Source: Comamonas sp. SCN 67-35
GTDB lineage: Bacteria; Pseudomonadota; Gammaproteobacteria; Burkholderiales; Burkholderiaceae_C
Length of the DNA stretch: 64,000 nucleotides
Assembly (NCBI GenBank): GCA_001725255.1
Contig: MEFV01000002.1
Span: 62,001 to 126,000, forward strand
Reading direction: 5' to 3'
Numbering within the stretch: position 1 is the stretch's first letter; every line of letters begins with the position of its first letter. A program made the translations under genes and the position numbers. Positions 1-8,500 of the stretch are shown in pieces. The notes beneath the pieces were generated by a model. It saw nothing but the letters and a program-made list of their open reading frames with translations. It was not told the origin of the DNA and did no database searches.

Positions 1-1578
1 TTCTGGAAGCCCGACCCGGCCAACCCGGCCCGCATCGTTCGCACCTCGCGCGAGCCCGAGGACGAGCACGACACCAGCGAGTACCCGCACATCCTGGTGA
101 ACCAGGCGCGCGTGCTCGATTATTTCGAGCAGGCGATGCAGCGCGCGCCCACGCGCATGCGGCCCGACTACGGGCTGGAATTCGTTGGCCTGGACGTGGC
201 GGCGACGGGCGAATACCCGGTGGCGGTGACGCTGCGCCACACCGCCGGGGATCTGACGGGCCAGACCCGCGTGGTGCAGGCCCGGTACGTGGTGGGCACC
301 GACGGCGCGCACAGCCGCGTGCGCGGCGCCATCGGCTGCCGTTTCACGGGCGGCGCGTCCAACCACGCCTGGGGCGTGATGGATCTGCTGGCGGTGACGG
401 ACTTCCCCGACACCCGCACCAAGTGCGTGATCAAGTCCGAGGACCAGGGCAGCATCCTGCTCATCCCGCGCGAGGGCGGCTTCATGTTCCGCCTCTACGT
501 CGATCTGGGCGAGGTCGATCCCGAGGCGCGCAGCAGCATCCGCCAGACCACGGTGGAGCAGACCATCGCGCGGGCGCAGGCCATCCTTCGGCCCTATGTG
601 CTGGATGTGCGCCACGTGGCCTGGTACAGCGTCTATGAGGTGGGCCACCGCGTCTGTGATCGTTTCGACGACGTGCCGCCCGATCAGGCAGGCCGGCGCA
701 TGCCGCGCGTGTTCATCGCGGGCGATGCCAGCCACACGCACAGCGCCAAGGCGGGGCAGGGCATGAACGTGTCCATGCAGGACGGCTTCAACCTCGGCTG
801 GAAACTTGCGCACGTGCTCGAAGGCCGCAGTCCCGAGAACCTGCTGGCCAGCTATTCGGCCGAGCGCCAGGTGATCGGCCAGAACATCATCGACTTCGAC
901 AAGCGCTGGGCCACGACGATGGCCACGCCGCCCGAGCAGTTCGGCAGTCCGCACGAGGTCGAAGCCGCGTATGCGCAAATCACCGAATTCGCCCAGGGCT
1001 TCATGACGCAGTACGCGCCGTCGCTCATCACGGGCGGTGGCGAGCACCAGCACCTGGCAGCGGGATTGCCCATCGGCAAGCGCTTTCATTCCGCGCGCGT
1101 GACGCGCGTGGCCGATGCCAGGCCGCTGCACCTGGGCCATCAGGCGCGGGCCGACGGGCGCTGGCGGCTCTATGTGTTTGCCGATGCGGCGCGCGCGGGC
1201 GAAGCCTCGCCCACCACCGCGCTGGCCACGTGGCTGGCCGAGGCCGCCGATTCGCCGCTGCGCGCCTGCACGCCCGCGGGGCTGGACGCGAACGCCTGGT
1301 TCGACGTGAAGGTCATCTACCAGCAACCGCACACCGAGGTGGATATCGCGCATGTCCCCGATGCCTTCAAGCCGCGTGTCGGTCCATGGCAGCTCGTCGA
1401 TCACGAAAACGTGTTCGCTGCGCTGGCCGATGAGGACATCTTCGCGCAGCGCGCGATCAGCCGCGAGGGCGCGCTCGTGCTGGTGCGCCCCGACCAGTAC
1501 GTGGCGCACGTGCTGCCGCTCTCGGCCACGGCCGAGCTCGCCGCGTTCTTGCCCGGTTTCATGCGCTCGCGCGCCTGA
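1..1578 (+). CDS. FAD-dependent aromatic-ring monooxygenase (MobA / phenol hydroxylase type), 5'-truncated
   Basis: The reading frame is open from base 1, so the N-terminus, including the GxGxxG FAD-binding loop, lies outside the window; the in-frame GTG at 97 is not a plausible start. Visible flavoprotein hydroxylase motifs are the DG motif (GTDGAHSRVR, around 298-327) and the GD motif (GDASHTHSAKAGQG, around 721-762). About 200 residues follow with the character of the phenol-hydroxylase C-terminal thioredoxin-like dimerisation domain. Members hydroxylate phenols or hydroxybenzoates using NAD(P)H and O2; 3-hydroxybenzoate 4-monooxygenase is my best guess at subtype, but the substrate cannot be fixed from sequence. 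The Liv-type importer that follows 45 bp downstream on the same strand suggests uptake of the same aromatic acid. Confidence 0.85.
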   Translation, partial: FWKPDPANPARIVRTSREPEDEHDTSEYPHILVNQARVLDYFEQAMQRAPTRMRPDYGLEFVGLDVAATGEYPVAVTLRHTAGDLTGQTRVVQARYVVGTDGAHSRVRGAIGCRFTGGASNHAWGVMDLLAVTDFPDTRTKCVIKSEDQGSILLIPREGGFMFRLYVDLGEVDPEARSSIRQTTVEQTIARAQAILRPYVLDVRHVAWYSVYEVGHRVCDRFDDVPPDQAGRRMPRVFIAGDASHTHSAKAGQGMNVSMQDGFNLGWKLAHVLEGRSPENLLASYSAERQVIGQNIIDFDKRWATTMATPPEQFGSPHEVEAAYAQITEFAQGFMTQYAPSLITGGGEHQHLAAGLPIGKRFHSARVTRVADARPLHLGHQARADGRWRLYVFADAARAGEASPTTALATWLAEAADSPLRACTPAGLDANAWFDVKVIYQQPHTEVDIAHVPDAFKPRVGPWQLVDHENVFAALADEDIFAQRAISREGALVLVRPDQYVAHVLPLSATAELAAFLPGFMRSRA

Positions 1579-1623
1579 AGCCGCCGTCGCTTTCGTTCAC
1601 CACTTCAACCACAGGAGACTTCC

Positions 1624-2802
1624 ATGCGATTCGTCAAAACCGTGATTCAGGCCACGCTGGTGGCCAGCGCGCTCGCCAGCGCCGGGCTGGCCCAGGCCAA
1701 GGACCTGACCATAGGCCTGGTGCTGTCGGTGTCCGGCCCGTTCGCCGACTACGGCAAGCAGATCAAGCATGGCATCGACGTCTACATGGCGCAGCACGGC
1801 GACACCGTGGCCGGGCGCAAGGTCAAGCTCATCGTCAAGGACGACACCGGCATGGCGCCGCAGGTGGCCAAGCGCATGGCGCAGGAGCTGCTGGTGAATG
1901 ACAAGGTGGACATCCTCGCCGGGTTCGACCTCACGCCCAACGCCTTCTCGGCCGCGCCGCTGGCCACTCAGGCCAAGGTGCCCATGGTGGTGATGAACGC
2001 CGCGACCTCGTCGGTGACCGAAAAATCGCCCTACATCGTGCGTGTGTCGATGACGCTGCCGCAGGGCGCGTGGGCCATGGCCAAGTGGGCCGCGGAGAAC
2101 AACATCAAGTCCGCGTACACGCTGGTGGCCGACTACGGCCCCGGCCACGACGCCGAGGTGCAGTTCAAGAAGACCTTCACCGAGCTCGGCGGCAAGATCG
2201 TCGGCGAGGTGCGCACGCCGGTGAACACCGCCGACTACGCGGCGTATCTTGAGCGCGTGAAGGACGCCAAGCCCGGCGCGATGTTCACCTTCGTGCCGCC
2301 GGGCAGCTCGATGGTGGCGCTGATGAAGGGCTTTCGCGAGCTGGGGCTGGACAAGGCCGGCATCCAGGCCATCGGCCCGGGCGACCTGACCGACGAGAAC
2401 GAACTGGCCGCGATGGGCAATTCGGCGCTTGGGCTGGTCACGGCCTTCCACTATTCGCAGGCGCACGATTCGCCCGAGAACAAGGCCTACGTCGCGGCCT
2501 ACCTCAAGGCCTTCCCCAAGGACCGGCCCAACTTCATGTCGGTGGGCGGCTACGACGGCATGCACCTGATCTACCAGGTGCTGGAAAAGACCAAGGGTGA
2601 TGCCAGCGGCGACGCCTTCGTGGCGGCGGCCAAGGGCCTGCAGTGGACGAGCCCGCGCGGCCCGGTGCAGATCGACCCCGAGACGCGCGACATCATCCAG
2701 AATGAGTACATCCGCAAGCTGGAGAATGTCAACGGCGAGGTGCAGAACGTCGAGTTCGCCACGCTGAAGGCGGTCAAGGACCCCGGCAAGGCGGCGAAGT
2801 AA
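1624..2802 (+). CDS. Liv-type ABC transporter substrate-binding protein
   Basis: Periplasmic binding protein of the branched-chain amino acid/aromatic acid class (Peripla_BP_6 fold), 392 aa. It has a Sec signal peptide with likely cleavage after AQA at about residue 25, then the typical mature start KDLTIGLVLSVSGPFADYGK. A ribosome site (aggaga) sits 8 bp before the ATG. It is the first gene of a five-gene importer operon that follows an aromatic-ring monooxygenase, so the ligand may be an aromatic carboxylate rather than leucine; that is inference from context. A stem-loop separates it from the permease genes, which would fit higher expression of the binding protein. Confidence 0.9.
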   Translation: MRFVKTVIQATLVASALASAGLAQAKDLTIGLVLSVSGPFADYGKQIKHGIDVYMAQHGDTVAGRKVKLIVKDDTGMAPQVAKRMAQELLVNDKVDILAGFDLTPNAFSAAPLATQAKVPMVVMNAATSSVTEKSPYIVRVSMTLPQGAWAMAKWAAENNIKSAYTLVADYGPGHDAEVQFKKTFTELGGKIVGEVRTPVNTADYAAYLERVKDAKPGAMFTFVPPGSSMVALMKGFRELGLDKAGIQAIGPGDLTDENELAAMGNSALGLVTAFHYSQAHDSPENKAYVAAYLKAFPKDRPNFMSVGGYDGMHLIYQVLEKTKGDASGDAFVAAAKGLQWTSPRGPVQIDPETRDIIQNEYIRKLENVNGEVQNVEFATLKAVKDPGKAAK

Positions 2803-2817
2803 GCATTCCCCCGGCCT

Positions 2818-2845
2818 GCGCGGCACGCCCCATGGCGCGCCGCGC
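2818..2845 (+). other. Putative intercistronic stem-loop between binding protein and permease genes
   Basis: GCGCGGC at 2818-2824 is complementary to GCCGCGC at 2839-2845, giving a 7-bp GC-only stem in the 65-nt gap. There is no T-tract, so it is not a classic terminator. Such elements after binding-protein genes often stabilise the upstream mRNA; that role is inference here. Confidence 0.35.
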
Positions 2846-2867
2846 GCAACCTGTTGCATGAGCCACC

Positions 2868-3722
2868 ATGACGATCTTGTTTGACGGTATCGCCTTTGGC
2901 ATGTTGCTGTTCCTCATCAGCGTGGGCCTGTCGGTCACGCTGGGCCTGATGAACTTCGTCAACCTCGCGCACGGCGTGTTCGCGATGGTGGGTGGCTACG
3001 TCTGCGTGGTGCTGCTCAACGACTGGGGCGTGCCTTTCCTGGCGACGATTCCTTTCGCCATCGTCGTGCCCGGCCTCGTCGGCGTGGTGCTGGAGCGCCT
3101 GCTGTACCGGCGCCTGTACGAGGCGTCCGACCTCGACCAGGTGCTGTTCTCGCTCGGCCTGGTGTTCATGGCGGTGGCGGCGACGCACTACTTCTTCGGC
3201 GCACGCCAGCAGCCGCTGCACCTGCCGGCGTTTCTCTCGGGGCAGATCCATCTGCCGGGCGCCGACATCGGGGTCTACCGGCTGTTCCTCGTGATCGCGG
3301 GGATCGTCGTGGCGGTGGGGCTGCAGTGGTCGGTGATCCGCACCTCGTTCGGCGCGCGGCTGCGCGCCGCGGTGGACAACCAGCGCACCGCGCGAGGCCT
3401 GGGCATCGACGTGAACCGCGTCTTCATGCTCACCTTCGCGCTCGGCTCGGCGCTCGCGGGCCTGGGCGGCGCGCTGGGCGTGGAGATGCTCGGGCTCGAT
3501 CCCGAGTTCCCGGTCAAGTACCTCGTGTACTTCCTGATCGTCGTGACCGTCGGCGGTGGCGGCAACATCCTGGGCTCGCTCTGGGCCGCGCTGCTGCTGG
3601 GCGTGGCCGACATGGCGGGCAAATACTATGTGCCGCAGATCGGCGCCTTCATCATCTACGCGATCATGGTCGTGATCCTGATCTTTCGTCCGCAAGGCCT
3701 GTTCGGCCGTGCACACCAGTAA
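2868..3722 (+). CDS. Liv-type ABC transporter permease (LivH family)
   Basis: Inner-membrane permease of 284 aa with about eight hydrophobic segments, beginning MTILFDGIAFGMLLFLISVG and containing the family-typical GLMNFVNLAHG stretch near residue 30 and a Gly-rich VTVGGGGNILGSLWGA-like loop near residue 230. It should form the translocation pore together with the LivM-type partner encoded 9 bp downstream. Length and gene order match the family. The substrate is presumed the same as that of the binding protein. Confidence 0.92.
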   Translation: MTILFDGIAFGMLLFLISVGLSVTLGLMNFVNLAHGVFAMVGGYVCVVLLNDWGVPFLATIPFAIVVPGLVGVVLERLLYRRLYEASDLDQVLFSLGLVFMAVAATHYFFGARQQPLHLPAFLSGQIHLPGADIGVYRLFLVIAGIVVAVGLQWSVIRTSFGARLRAAVDNQRTARGLGIDVNRVFMLTFALGSALAGLGGALGVEMLGLDPEFPVKYLVYFLIVVTVGGGGNILGSLWAALLLGVADMAGKYYVPQIGAFIIYAIMVVILIFRPQGLFGRAHQ

Positions 3723-3731
3723 GGCGCCGTC

Positions 3732-4781
3732 ATGACCTCTGTTGTTTCGTCCGCGGCTGCGCCCGATCCGGGCACGGCCATCCACGACAGCCTGCGGCGC
3801 TACCGCCGCTCGGCCGACTGGAAGCCGCTGGAATATCTCTTCTGGTGCCTGCCTGTCGCGGCGTATTTCCTGTTTCCGGGCAACTACCTGCTGCTGAGCC
3901 AGATCGCGGTCACCAGCTTGTTCGCGCTCTCGCTCGACCTGATCTTCGGCTACGCGGGCATCATCTCGCTAGGGCACGCGGCGTTCTTCGGCATCGGCGC
4001 CTACACCGTCGGCCTGCTCGGCCTGCGCGGCATGGGCGATCCCCTGACCGGGCTGGTGCTGGCCGCGTTGTTCGCCGCGATCCTCGGGTTTCTCAGCAGC
4101 TTCCTGCTGTTGCGCGGCAGCGATCTGGCGCGGCTCATGGTGACGCTGGGCGTGGCGCTGATGCTCTACGAGCTGGCCAACAAGTTCAGCCGCATCACGG
4201 GCGGGGTCGATGGCATACCCGGCATCGAGATCAAGCCGGTGCTCGGGCTGTTCGAATTCGACCTGTACGGCCGCACTGGCTACATCTACGCGGTGGTGGT
4301 GCTGTTCGTACTGTTCTGGATCGCGCGGCGCATCGTGCATTCACCCTTCGGCCAGAGCCTGCGCGGTATCCAGATGAATGCGCAGCGCATGCCGGCGCTG
4401 GGCGTGCCGGTCAACCGGCGCCTGGTCGCGGTCTACACGCTGGGCGCGGCCTACGCGGGCGTGGCCGGAGCGATACTGGCGCAGACCAACCAGTTCGTTT
4501 CGCTCTCGGTGCTCGGTTTCGAGAATTCGGCCGATCTGCTGCTCATCCTCATCCTGGGCGGCACCGGGCGGCTGTACGGCGGGCTCATCGGCGCCATCGT
4601 GTTCATCGTCGCCAAGCATTTCCTGTCCGACCTGAACCCGCAGTACTGGCAGTTCTGGCTCGGCCTGGCGCTGGTGCTGCTGGTGATGTATGCGCGCGGC
4701 GGTATTCTGGGAACGGCGTCGAAATGGCTGGAAAAACGGCGCCAGCGCGCGCAGTCTCGCCCGGTGGGGGGTGCGGCATGA
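3732..4781 (+). CDS. Liv-type ABC transporter permease (LivM family)
   Basis: Second inner-membrane permease, 349 aa, with a hydrophilic N-terminal extension of about 40 residues before the first membrane helix. The LivM hallmark LDLIFGYAGIISLGHAAFFG is at about residues 68-87, and a conserved ILGGTGRLYGGLIGA segment lies near residue 275. Its stop codon overlaps the next start as ATGA at 4778-4781, indicating translational coupling with the ATPase gene. Confidence 0.92.
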   Translation: MTSVVSSAAAPDPGTAIHDSLRRYRRSADWKPLEYLFWCLPVAAYFLFPGNYLLLSQIAVTSLFALSLDLIFGYAGIISLGHAAFFGIGAYTVGLLGLRGMGDPLTGLVLAALFAAILGFLSSFLLLRGSDLARLMVTLGVALMLYELANKFSRITGGVDGIPGIEIKPVLGLFEFDLYGRTGYIYAVVVLFVLFWIARRIVHSPFGQSLRGIQMNAQRMPALGVPVNRRLVAVYTLGAAYAGVAGAILAQTNQFVSLSVLGFENSADLLLILILGGTGRLYGGLIGAIVFIVAKHFLSDLNPQYWQFWLGLALVLLVMYARGGILGTASKWLEKRRQRAQSRPVGGAA

Positions 4782-5527
4782 ACGCGGTGCTGCAGACGCA
4801 CGGCCTGGTGCGCACCTTCGGCGGTTTCGTCGCCACCGACCACGTCGATATGGCCGTGCAGGCGGGCGCGCGCCACGCGCTCATCGGCCCCAACGGCGCG
4901 GGCAAGACGACGCTGATCAACCTGCTCACCGGCTACCTTGCGCCGACCGAGGGGCGCATCACGCTGATGGGCGAGGACGTGACGCGCATGGCGCAGCACG
5001 CGCGCTGCCGCAAGGGCCTGGTGCGCACCTTCCAGATCAACCAGTTGTTCGCGGACATGACGGTGCTCGAATCGGTCGCGATGTCGGTGAGCGAGCGCCT
5101 GGGGCTGGGCACCAGCTGGTTCAAACCCCTGGCGGCGCGCGGCGAGGCGGTCGATGAGGCGGCGGTGATCCTGCAGCGCCTCGGGCTGCTCTCCGACGCC
5201 TACGAGACCACGCGCAACCTCGCCTATGGGCGCCAGCGGCTGATCGAGATCGCGCTGGCGCTGGCGCAGCGCCCCAAGGTGCTGCTGCTCGACGAACCGG
5301 CCGCGGGCGTGCCCACGAGCGAGAGTCGCGAGCTGTTCGAGGTGATCGCGCAACTGCCGCGCGACGTGACCATCCTCTTGATCGAACACGACATGGACCT
5401 GGTGTTCCGCTTTGCCGAGCGCATCTCGGTGCTGGTCTCGGGCGCGCTGCTGCTGGAAGACACGCCCGAGGTCATCGCCAACCACCCGCGCGTGCGCGAG
5501 GTCTATCTGGGAGAAGCCCATGGCTGA
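4778..5527 (+). CDS. Liv-type ABC transporter ATP-binding protein (LivG family)
   Basis: Cytoplasmic ATPase, 249 aa. Walker A is GPNGAGKTT (residues 37-45), the signature motif has the LivG-type form AYGRQR rather than LSGGQ, and Walker B is VLLLDEP. The start was set at 4778 because it overlaps the livM-type stop (ATGA) and matches the normal N-terminus; a much longer open frame extends upstream but lies out of phase over livM. It overlaps the next ATPase gene by 8 bp. Confidence 0.92.
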   Translation: MNAVLQTHGLVRTFGGFVATDHVDMAVQAGARHALIGPNGAGKTTLINLLTGYLAPTEGRITLMGEDVTRMAQHARCRKGLVRTFQINQLFADMTVLESVAMSVSERLGLGTSWFKPLAARGEAVDEAAVILQRLGLLSDAYETTRNLAYGRQRLIEIALALAQRPKVLLLDEPAAGVPTSESRELFEVIAQLPRDVTILLIEHDMDLVFRFAERISVLVSGALLLEDTPEVIANHPRVREVYLGEAHG

Positions 5528-6842
5528 ACTGCTGCAGGTGGAGAACGTCTGGGCCGGCTATGGCGATGCCATCGTGCTCGAAGAGCTGTCGTTCAGCGTC
5601 GCCGCGGGCGGCAGCCTGGCGCTGCTCGGACGCAACGGCATGGGCAAGACCACGCTGCTCACCACGCTGATGGGCGCCACGCGGCTGCACCGCGGGCGCA
5701 TCGTGTTCGATGGCGTGGACATCACGAAGATGCCGAGCCACCGGCGCGCGCAGCTCGGCCTGGGCTGGGTGCCGCAGCAACGCGATGTGTTCCCCTCGCT
5801 CACGGTGGAGGAAAACCTTACCGTCGTGGCCCGCCCCGGTCACTGGACGCTGCAGCGCGTGTACGACATGTTCCCGCGCCTGCGCGAGCGCCGCGCCAAC
5901 ATGGGCAACCAGCTCTCGGGCGGCGAGCGCCAGATGCTCGCCATCGGCCGCGCACTGATGCTCAACCCCAGGATGCTGCTGCTCGATGAGCCGCTGGAGG
6001 GCCTGGCGCCGCTGATCGCGCAGGAGCTGCTGCACATCATCCACACCATGGTGAGCGAGGGCCGCATGGCGGTGATCCTCGTGGAGCAGCATGCGCGCCA
6101 GATCCTGCCGATCACGCGCGAGGCGCTGGTGCTGGAGCGCGGGCGCGTCGTCTACTCGGGCACCAGCGCCGAACTGCTCGCCGATGGCGCCCGGCTCGAT
6201 GGCTGGCTCGGGGCGGGTTCGACCACCGGTTCCAGCGCTGCCGCGGCGCCGGCGGCGCCGGCGCCCGAGCGCATCGCCGCGATCGATGCCATCCGCAACG
6301 AGCATCGCGCGATCGCGGCCGTGCTGAACGCGCTCACGCGCATCGTCGACGAGCTGGAGGCCGGGCGTCTGCAGCCCAATTTCACGCTGCTTGCGAGCCT
6401 GATCGAATACCTCGCCGAAGTGCCGGACAAGGTCCACCATCCCAAGGAAAACCAGATCTTCGCGATGTTGCGCGAGCGCACGCACGAGGTCGATGCCCAG
6501 CTCGACCAGCTCGAAGCCGAGCACCGCGAGGCCGTGGCGCAGACCAGCCGGCTCGATCGCGCGCTGGTCAGCTACGTGCAGGGCGGCGCCGAGGGCTTCG
6601 CGGGTTTTCGCGACGCGGCGCGCGCCTACGTGGCCGACGAGTGGAAGCACGTGAACACCGAGGAACGCCATATCCTGCCCGCCGCGCGGCGGCTGTTCAG
6701 CGCCGAGGAGTGGCAGGGCATCGGCGAGGATTTCGCGCGCAATGGCGACCCCTGGACCGGGCAGGACAACCGCTATGCGCAGCTGTTCAAGCGCATCACG
6801 CAGCTCGCGCCGCCGCCGCTCGGCGTGGGCGAGGCGCGTTGA
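5520..6842 (+). CDS. LivF-type ABC ATPase fused to a C-terminal hemerythrin (HHE) domain
   Basis: 440 aa, nearly twice the usual LivF length of about 235. Residues 1-230 form a complete ATPase: Walker A GRNGMGKTT (37-45), signature LSGGE (132-136), Walker B MLLLDEP (152-158), H-loop H191. An Ala/Pro/Ser-rich linker (231-250) leads into a hemerythrin HHE cation-binding domain (about 251-430) with the expected di-iron ligand set: H262, HHPKE (306-310), H335, and H377 with E381 and H384 in KHVNTEERH. Both domains look intact. Hemerythrin domains bind O2 or sense redox/NO; here the domain could couple aromatic-acid uptake to oxygen supply, since the neighbouring monooxygenase needs O2. That coupling is inference. 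Last gene of the importer operon. Confidence 0.9.
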   Translation: MAELLQVENVWAGYGDAIVLEELSFSVAAGGSLALLGRNGMGKTTLLTTLMGATRLHRGRIVFDGVDITKMPSHRRAQLGLGWVPQQRDVFPSLTVEENLTVVARPGHWTLQRVYDMFPRLRERRANMGNQLSGGERQMLAIGRALMLNPRMLLLDEPLEGLAPLIAQELLHIIHTMVSEGRMAVILVEQHARQILPITREALVLERGRVVYSGTSAELLADGARLDGWLGAGSTTGSSAAAAPAAPAPERIAAIDAIRNEHRAIAAVLNALTRIVDELEAGRLQPNFTLLASLIEYLAEVPDKVHHPKENQIFAMLRERTHEVDAQLDQLEAEHREAVAQTSRLDRALVSYVQGGAEGFAGFRDAARAYVADEWKHVNTEERHILPAARRLFSAEEWQGIGEDFARNGDPWTGQDNRYAQLFKRITQLAPPPLGVGEAR

Positions 6843-6871
6843 TGCGCACCCCTGCCGCTTCATGGCGATTC

Positions 6872-6976
6872 ATACGGGTTTGCATTCAGTCGGCTAACAA
6901 GGCGGGAAGCCGAAGACAGTGCTGCAGCACGGCAAGGCGAACCAACGAAGTTAGACGATTGAAGGCAAATCCGTAT
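6872..6976. repeat. 105-bp imperfect palindromic element between convergent genes
   Basis: Terminal arms 6872-6898 and 6950-6976 are inverted copies matching at 23 of 27 positions; the centre is the perfect palindrome GTGCTGCAGCAC (6919-6930), on the same symmetry axis. The right arm ends on the first base of the xth stop codon (6976-6978). It could fold into a long hairpin and act as a bidirectional terminator between livF and xth, or be a MITE/REP-like mobile repeat. I recall similar sequences in Comamonadaceae genomes, but this was not searched. Confidence 0.75.
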
Positions 6977-7788
6977 CACAGGCCGAAGTCGTATTCGACC
7001 GTGAGCGGCGCGTGGTCGGAAAAGCGCGCCTCCTTGTAGACGGATGCGCGGCGCGCCCGTTGCGCCAGAGCCGCGGTGGCCACGTGGTAGTCGATGCGCC
7101 ACCCGACGTTGTTGGCCCAGGCCTGGCCGCGGTTGCTCCACCATGTGTAGCTTTCCGCCGTGGCCTCAGGGTGCAGCTGGCGGTAGACGTCGATCAGCGC
7201 GGGGGCGGTGTCGGGTGCCAGCAGCGCGCTCATCCAGGCGCGCTCCTCGGGCAGGAAGCCGCTGTTCTTCTGGTTGCTGCGCCAGTTCTTCAGGTCGATC
7301 TGCTGGTGCGCGATGTTCAGGTCGCCGCAGAGGATGAAGTCGCGCTCCTCTTTCAGGCGCTGCAGGTGCGGCGCCATCACCTCCAGGAAGCGGAATTTCG
7401 CCTCCTGGCGTTCCTCGCTCGACGAGCCGCTCGGAAAATAGCTGCTGATGATGGAGAGCTTGCGCGCCGGAGTGTCGAAGCGCAGCTCCACCCAGCGCCC
7501 CTCGGCATCGAACTCGGGGCTGCCGATGCCCGTGAGCACGTCGCTGGGCTCATGGCGCGTGTAGATGCCCACGCCCGAGTACCCCTTCTTCTCGGCGAAA
7601 TGGAAATGCCCGGCAAGATCGGCCAGGTGCTCGAAGCGCCCGGCCACGTCGCCCGCCTGCGCCTTGAGCTCCTGCACGCAAATACAATCCGGACGCCGTG
7701 TCTGCAGCCATTCAGCCAGCCCCTTGGTGGTGGCCGAGCGGATGCCGTTGAGGTTGAGGCTGGTCAGGGTGAACTGGGGATGTGTCAT
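6976..7788 (-). CDS. xth: Exodeoxyribonuclease III (AP endonuclease, ExoIII family)
   Basis: 270-aa DNA-repair nuclease of the EEP (exonuclease-endonuclease-phosphatase) fold. Visible motifs: LNLNGIRSA near residue 11, QELKAQ with the metal-binding Glu near residue 40, CGDLNIAH in the middle and SDHAPLTVEY at the C-terminus with the catalytic His. The family removes nucleotides from 3' ends and cleaves at abasic sites. The only usable ATG (complement of 7786-7788) overlaps the pyrE start codon on the other strand by two bases, so each gene's promoter must lie within the other. Confidence 0.92.
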   Translation of the reverse strand: MTHPQFTLTSLNLNGIRSATTKGLAEWLQTRRPDCICVQELKAQAGDVAGRFEHLADLAGHFHFAEKKGYSGVGIYTRHEPSDVLTGIGSPEFDAEGRWVELRFDTPARKLSIISSYFPSGSSSEERQEAKFRFLEVMAPHLQRLKEERDFILCGDLNIAHQQIDLKNWRSNQKNSGFLPEERAWMSALLAPDTAPALIDVYRQLHPEATAESYTWWSNRGQAWANNVGWRIDYHVATAALAQRARRASVYKEARFSDHAPLTVEYDFGL

Positions 7789-8485
7789 GACGGATCAAGG
7801 GGCGTTGCCTGCGGAGCCGGGCGCTCTGGCGCAGGATTTCGTGCGGTTTGCACTCGAATGCGGCGTATTGCGCTTTGGCGAATTCAAGACCAAGGCCGGG
7901 CGCATGAGCCCGTATTTCTTCAATGCCGGGCTGTTCGACGATGGCGCCAGGCTTGGGCGGCTGGCGCAATTCTATGCACGTGCGCTGATTGCCAGCGGGA
8001 TCGAATTCGACATGCTCTTCGGCCCGGCGTACAAGGGCATCGTGCTGGCGGCCGCGGTGGCGATCGAGCTGGCGCGCCTGGGGCGCAATGTGCCGTTTGC
8101 CTACAACCGCAAGGAAGCCAAGGACCACGGCGAGGGCGGCACGCTCGTGGGCGCGCCGCTCAAGGGGCGGGTGCTCATCGTCGATGACGTGATGAGCGCG
8201 GGCACGGCGGCGCGCGAGTCGATCGCGCTCATCCGTGGCGCCGGGGCCACGCCGCACGCGATGGCCATTGCGCTCGATCGCCAGGAGATGGCGACGGAAG
8301 ACGGCCGGGACGTGCCGCACAGCGCCGTGCAGTACGTGCGCAACACACTGGGCATGCAGGTTTGCGCTATCGCCAATCTGCAGGATTTGCTGCATTATCT
8401 GTCCGCCGGCGGCAGCGATGGGCCGATGCGCGAGCATCGCGATCGCGTGCTGGCGTATCGGGCACGGTATGGCGTGACGGACTGA
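7787..8485 (+). CDS. pyrE: Orotate phosphoribosyltransferase
   Basis: 232-aa enzyme that joins orotate to PRPP to give OMP in pyrimidine synthesis. The PRPP-binding motif is VLIVDDVMSAGTA near residues 125-137, and the family-typical FGEFKTKAGRMSPYF lies near residue 31. The ATG at 7787 gives about ten extra N-terminal residues relative to many homologues, and no clear ribosome site precedes it, so an internal TTG start near 7804 remains possible. It probably forms a transcription unit with the DUF4124 gene 15 bp downstream. Confidence 0.93.
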   Translation: MTDQGALPAEPGALAQDFVRFALECGVLRFGEFKTKAGRMSPYFFNAGLFDDGARLGRLAQFYARALIASGIEFDMLFGPAYKGIVLAAAVAIELARLGRNVPFAYNRKEAKDHGEGGTLVGAPLKGRVLIVDDVMSAGTAARESIALIRGAGATPHAMAIALDRQEMATEDGRDVPHSAVQYVRNTLGMQVCAIANLQDLLHYLSAGGSDGPMREHRDRVLAYRARYGVTD

Positions 8486-8500
8486 GGAAAGGCGAGGAGC

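Noticed and set aside
97..99. GTG at 97 as start of the first gene
   Set aside because: The frame is open to base 1 and upstream residues continue the flavoprotein sequence; the gene is truncated by the window edge.
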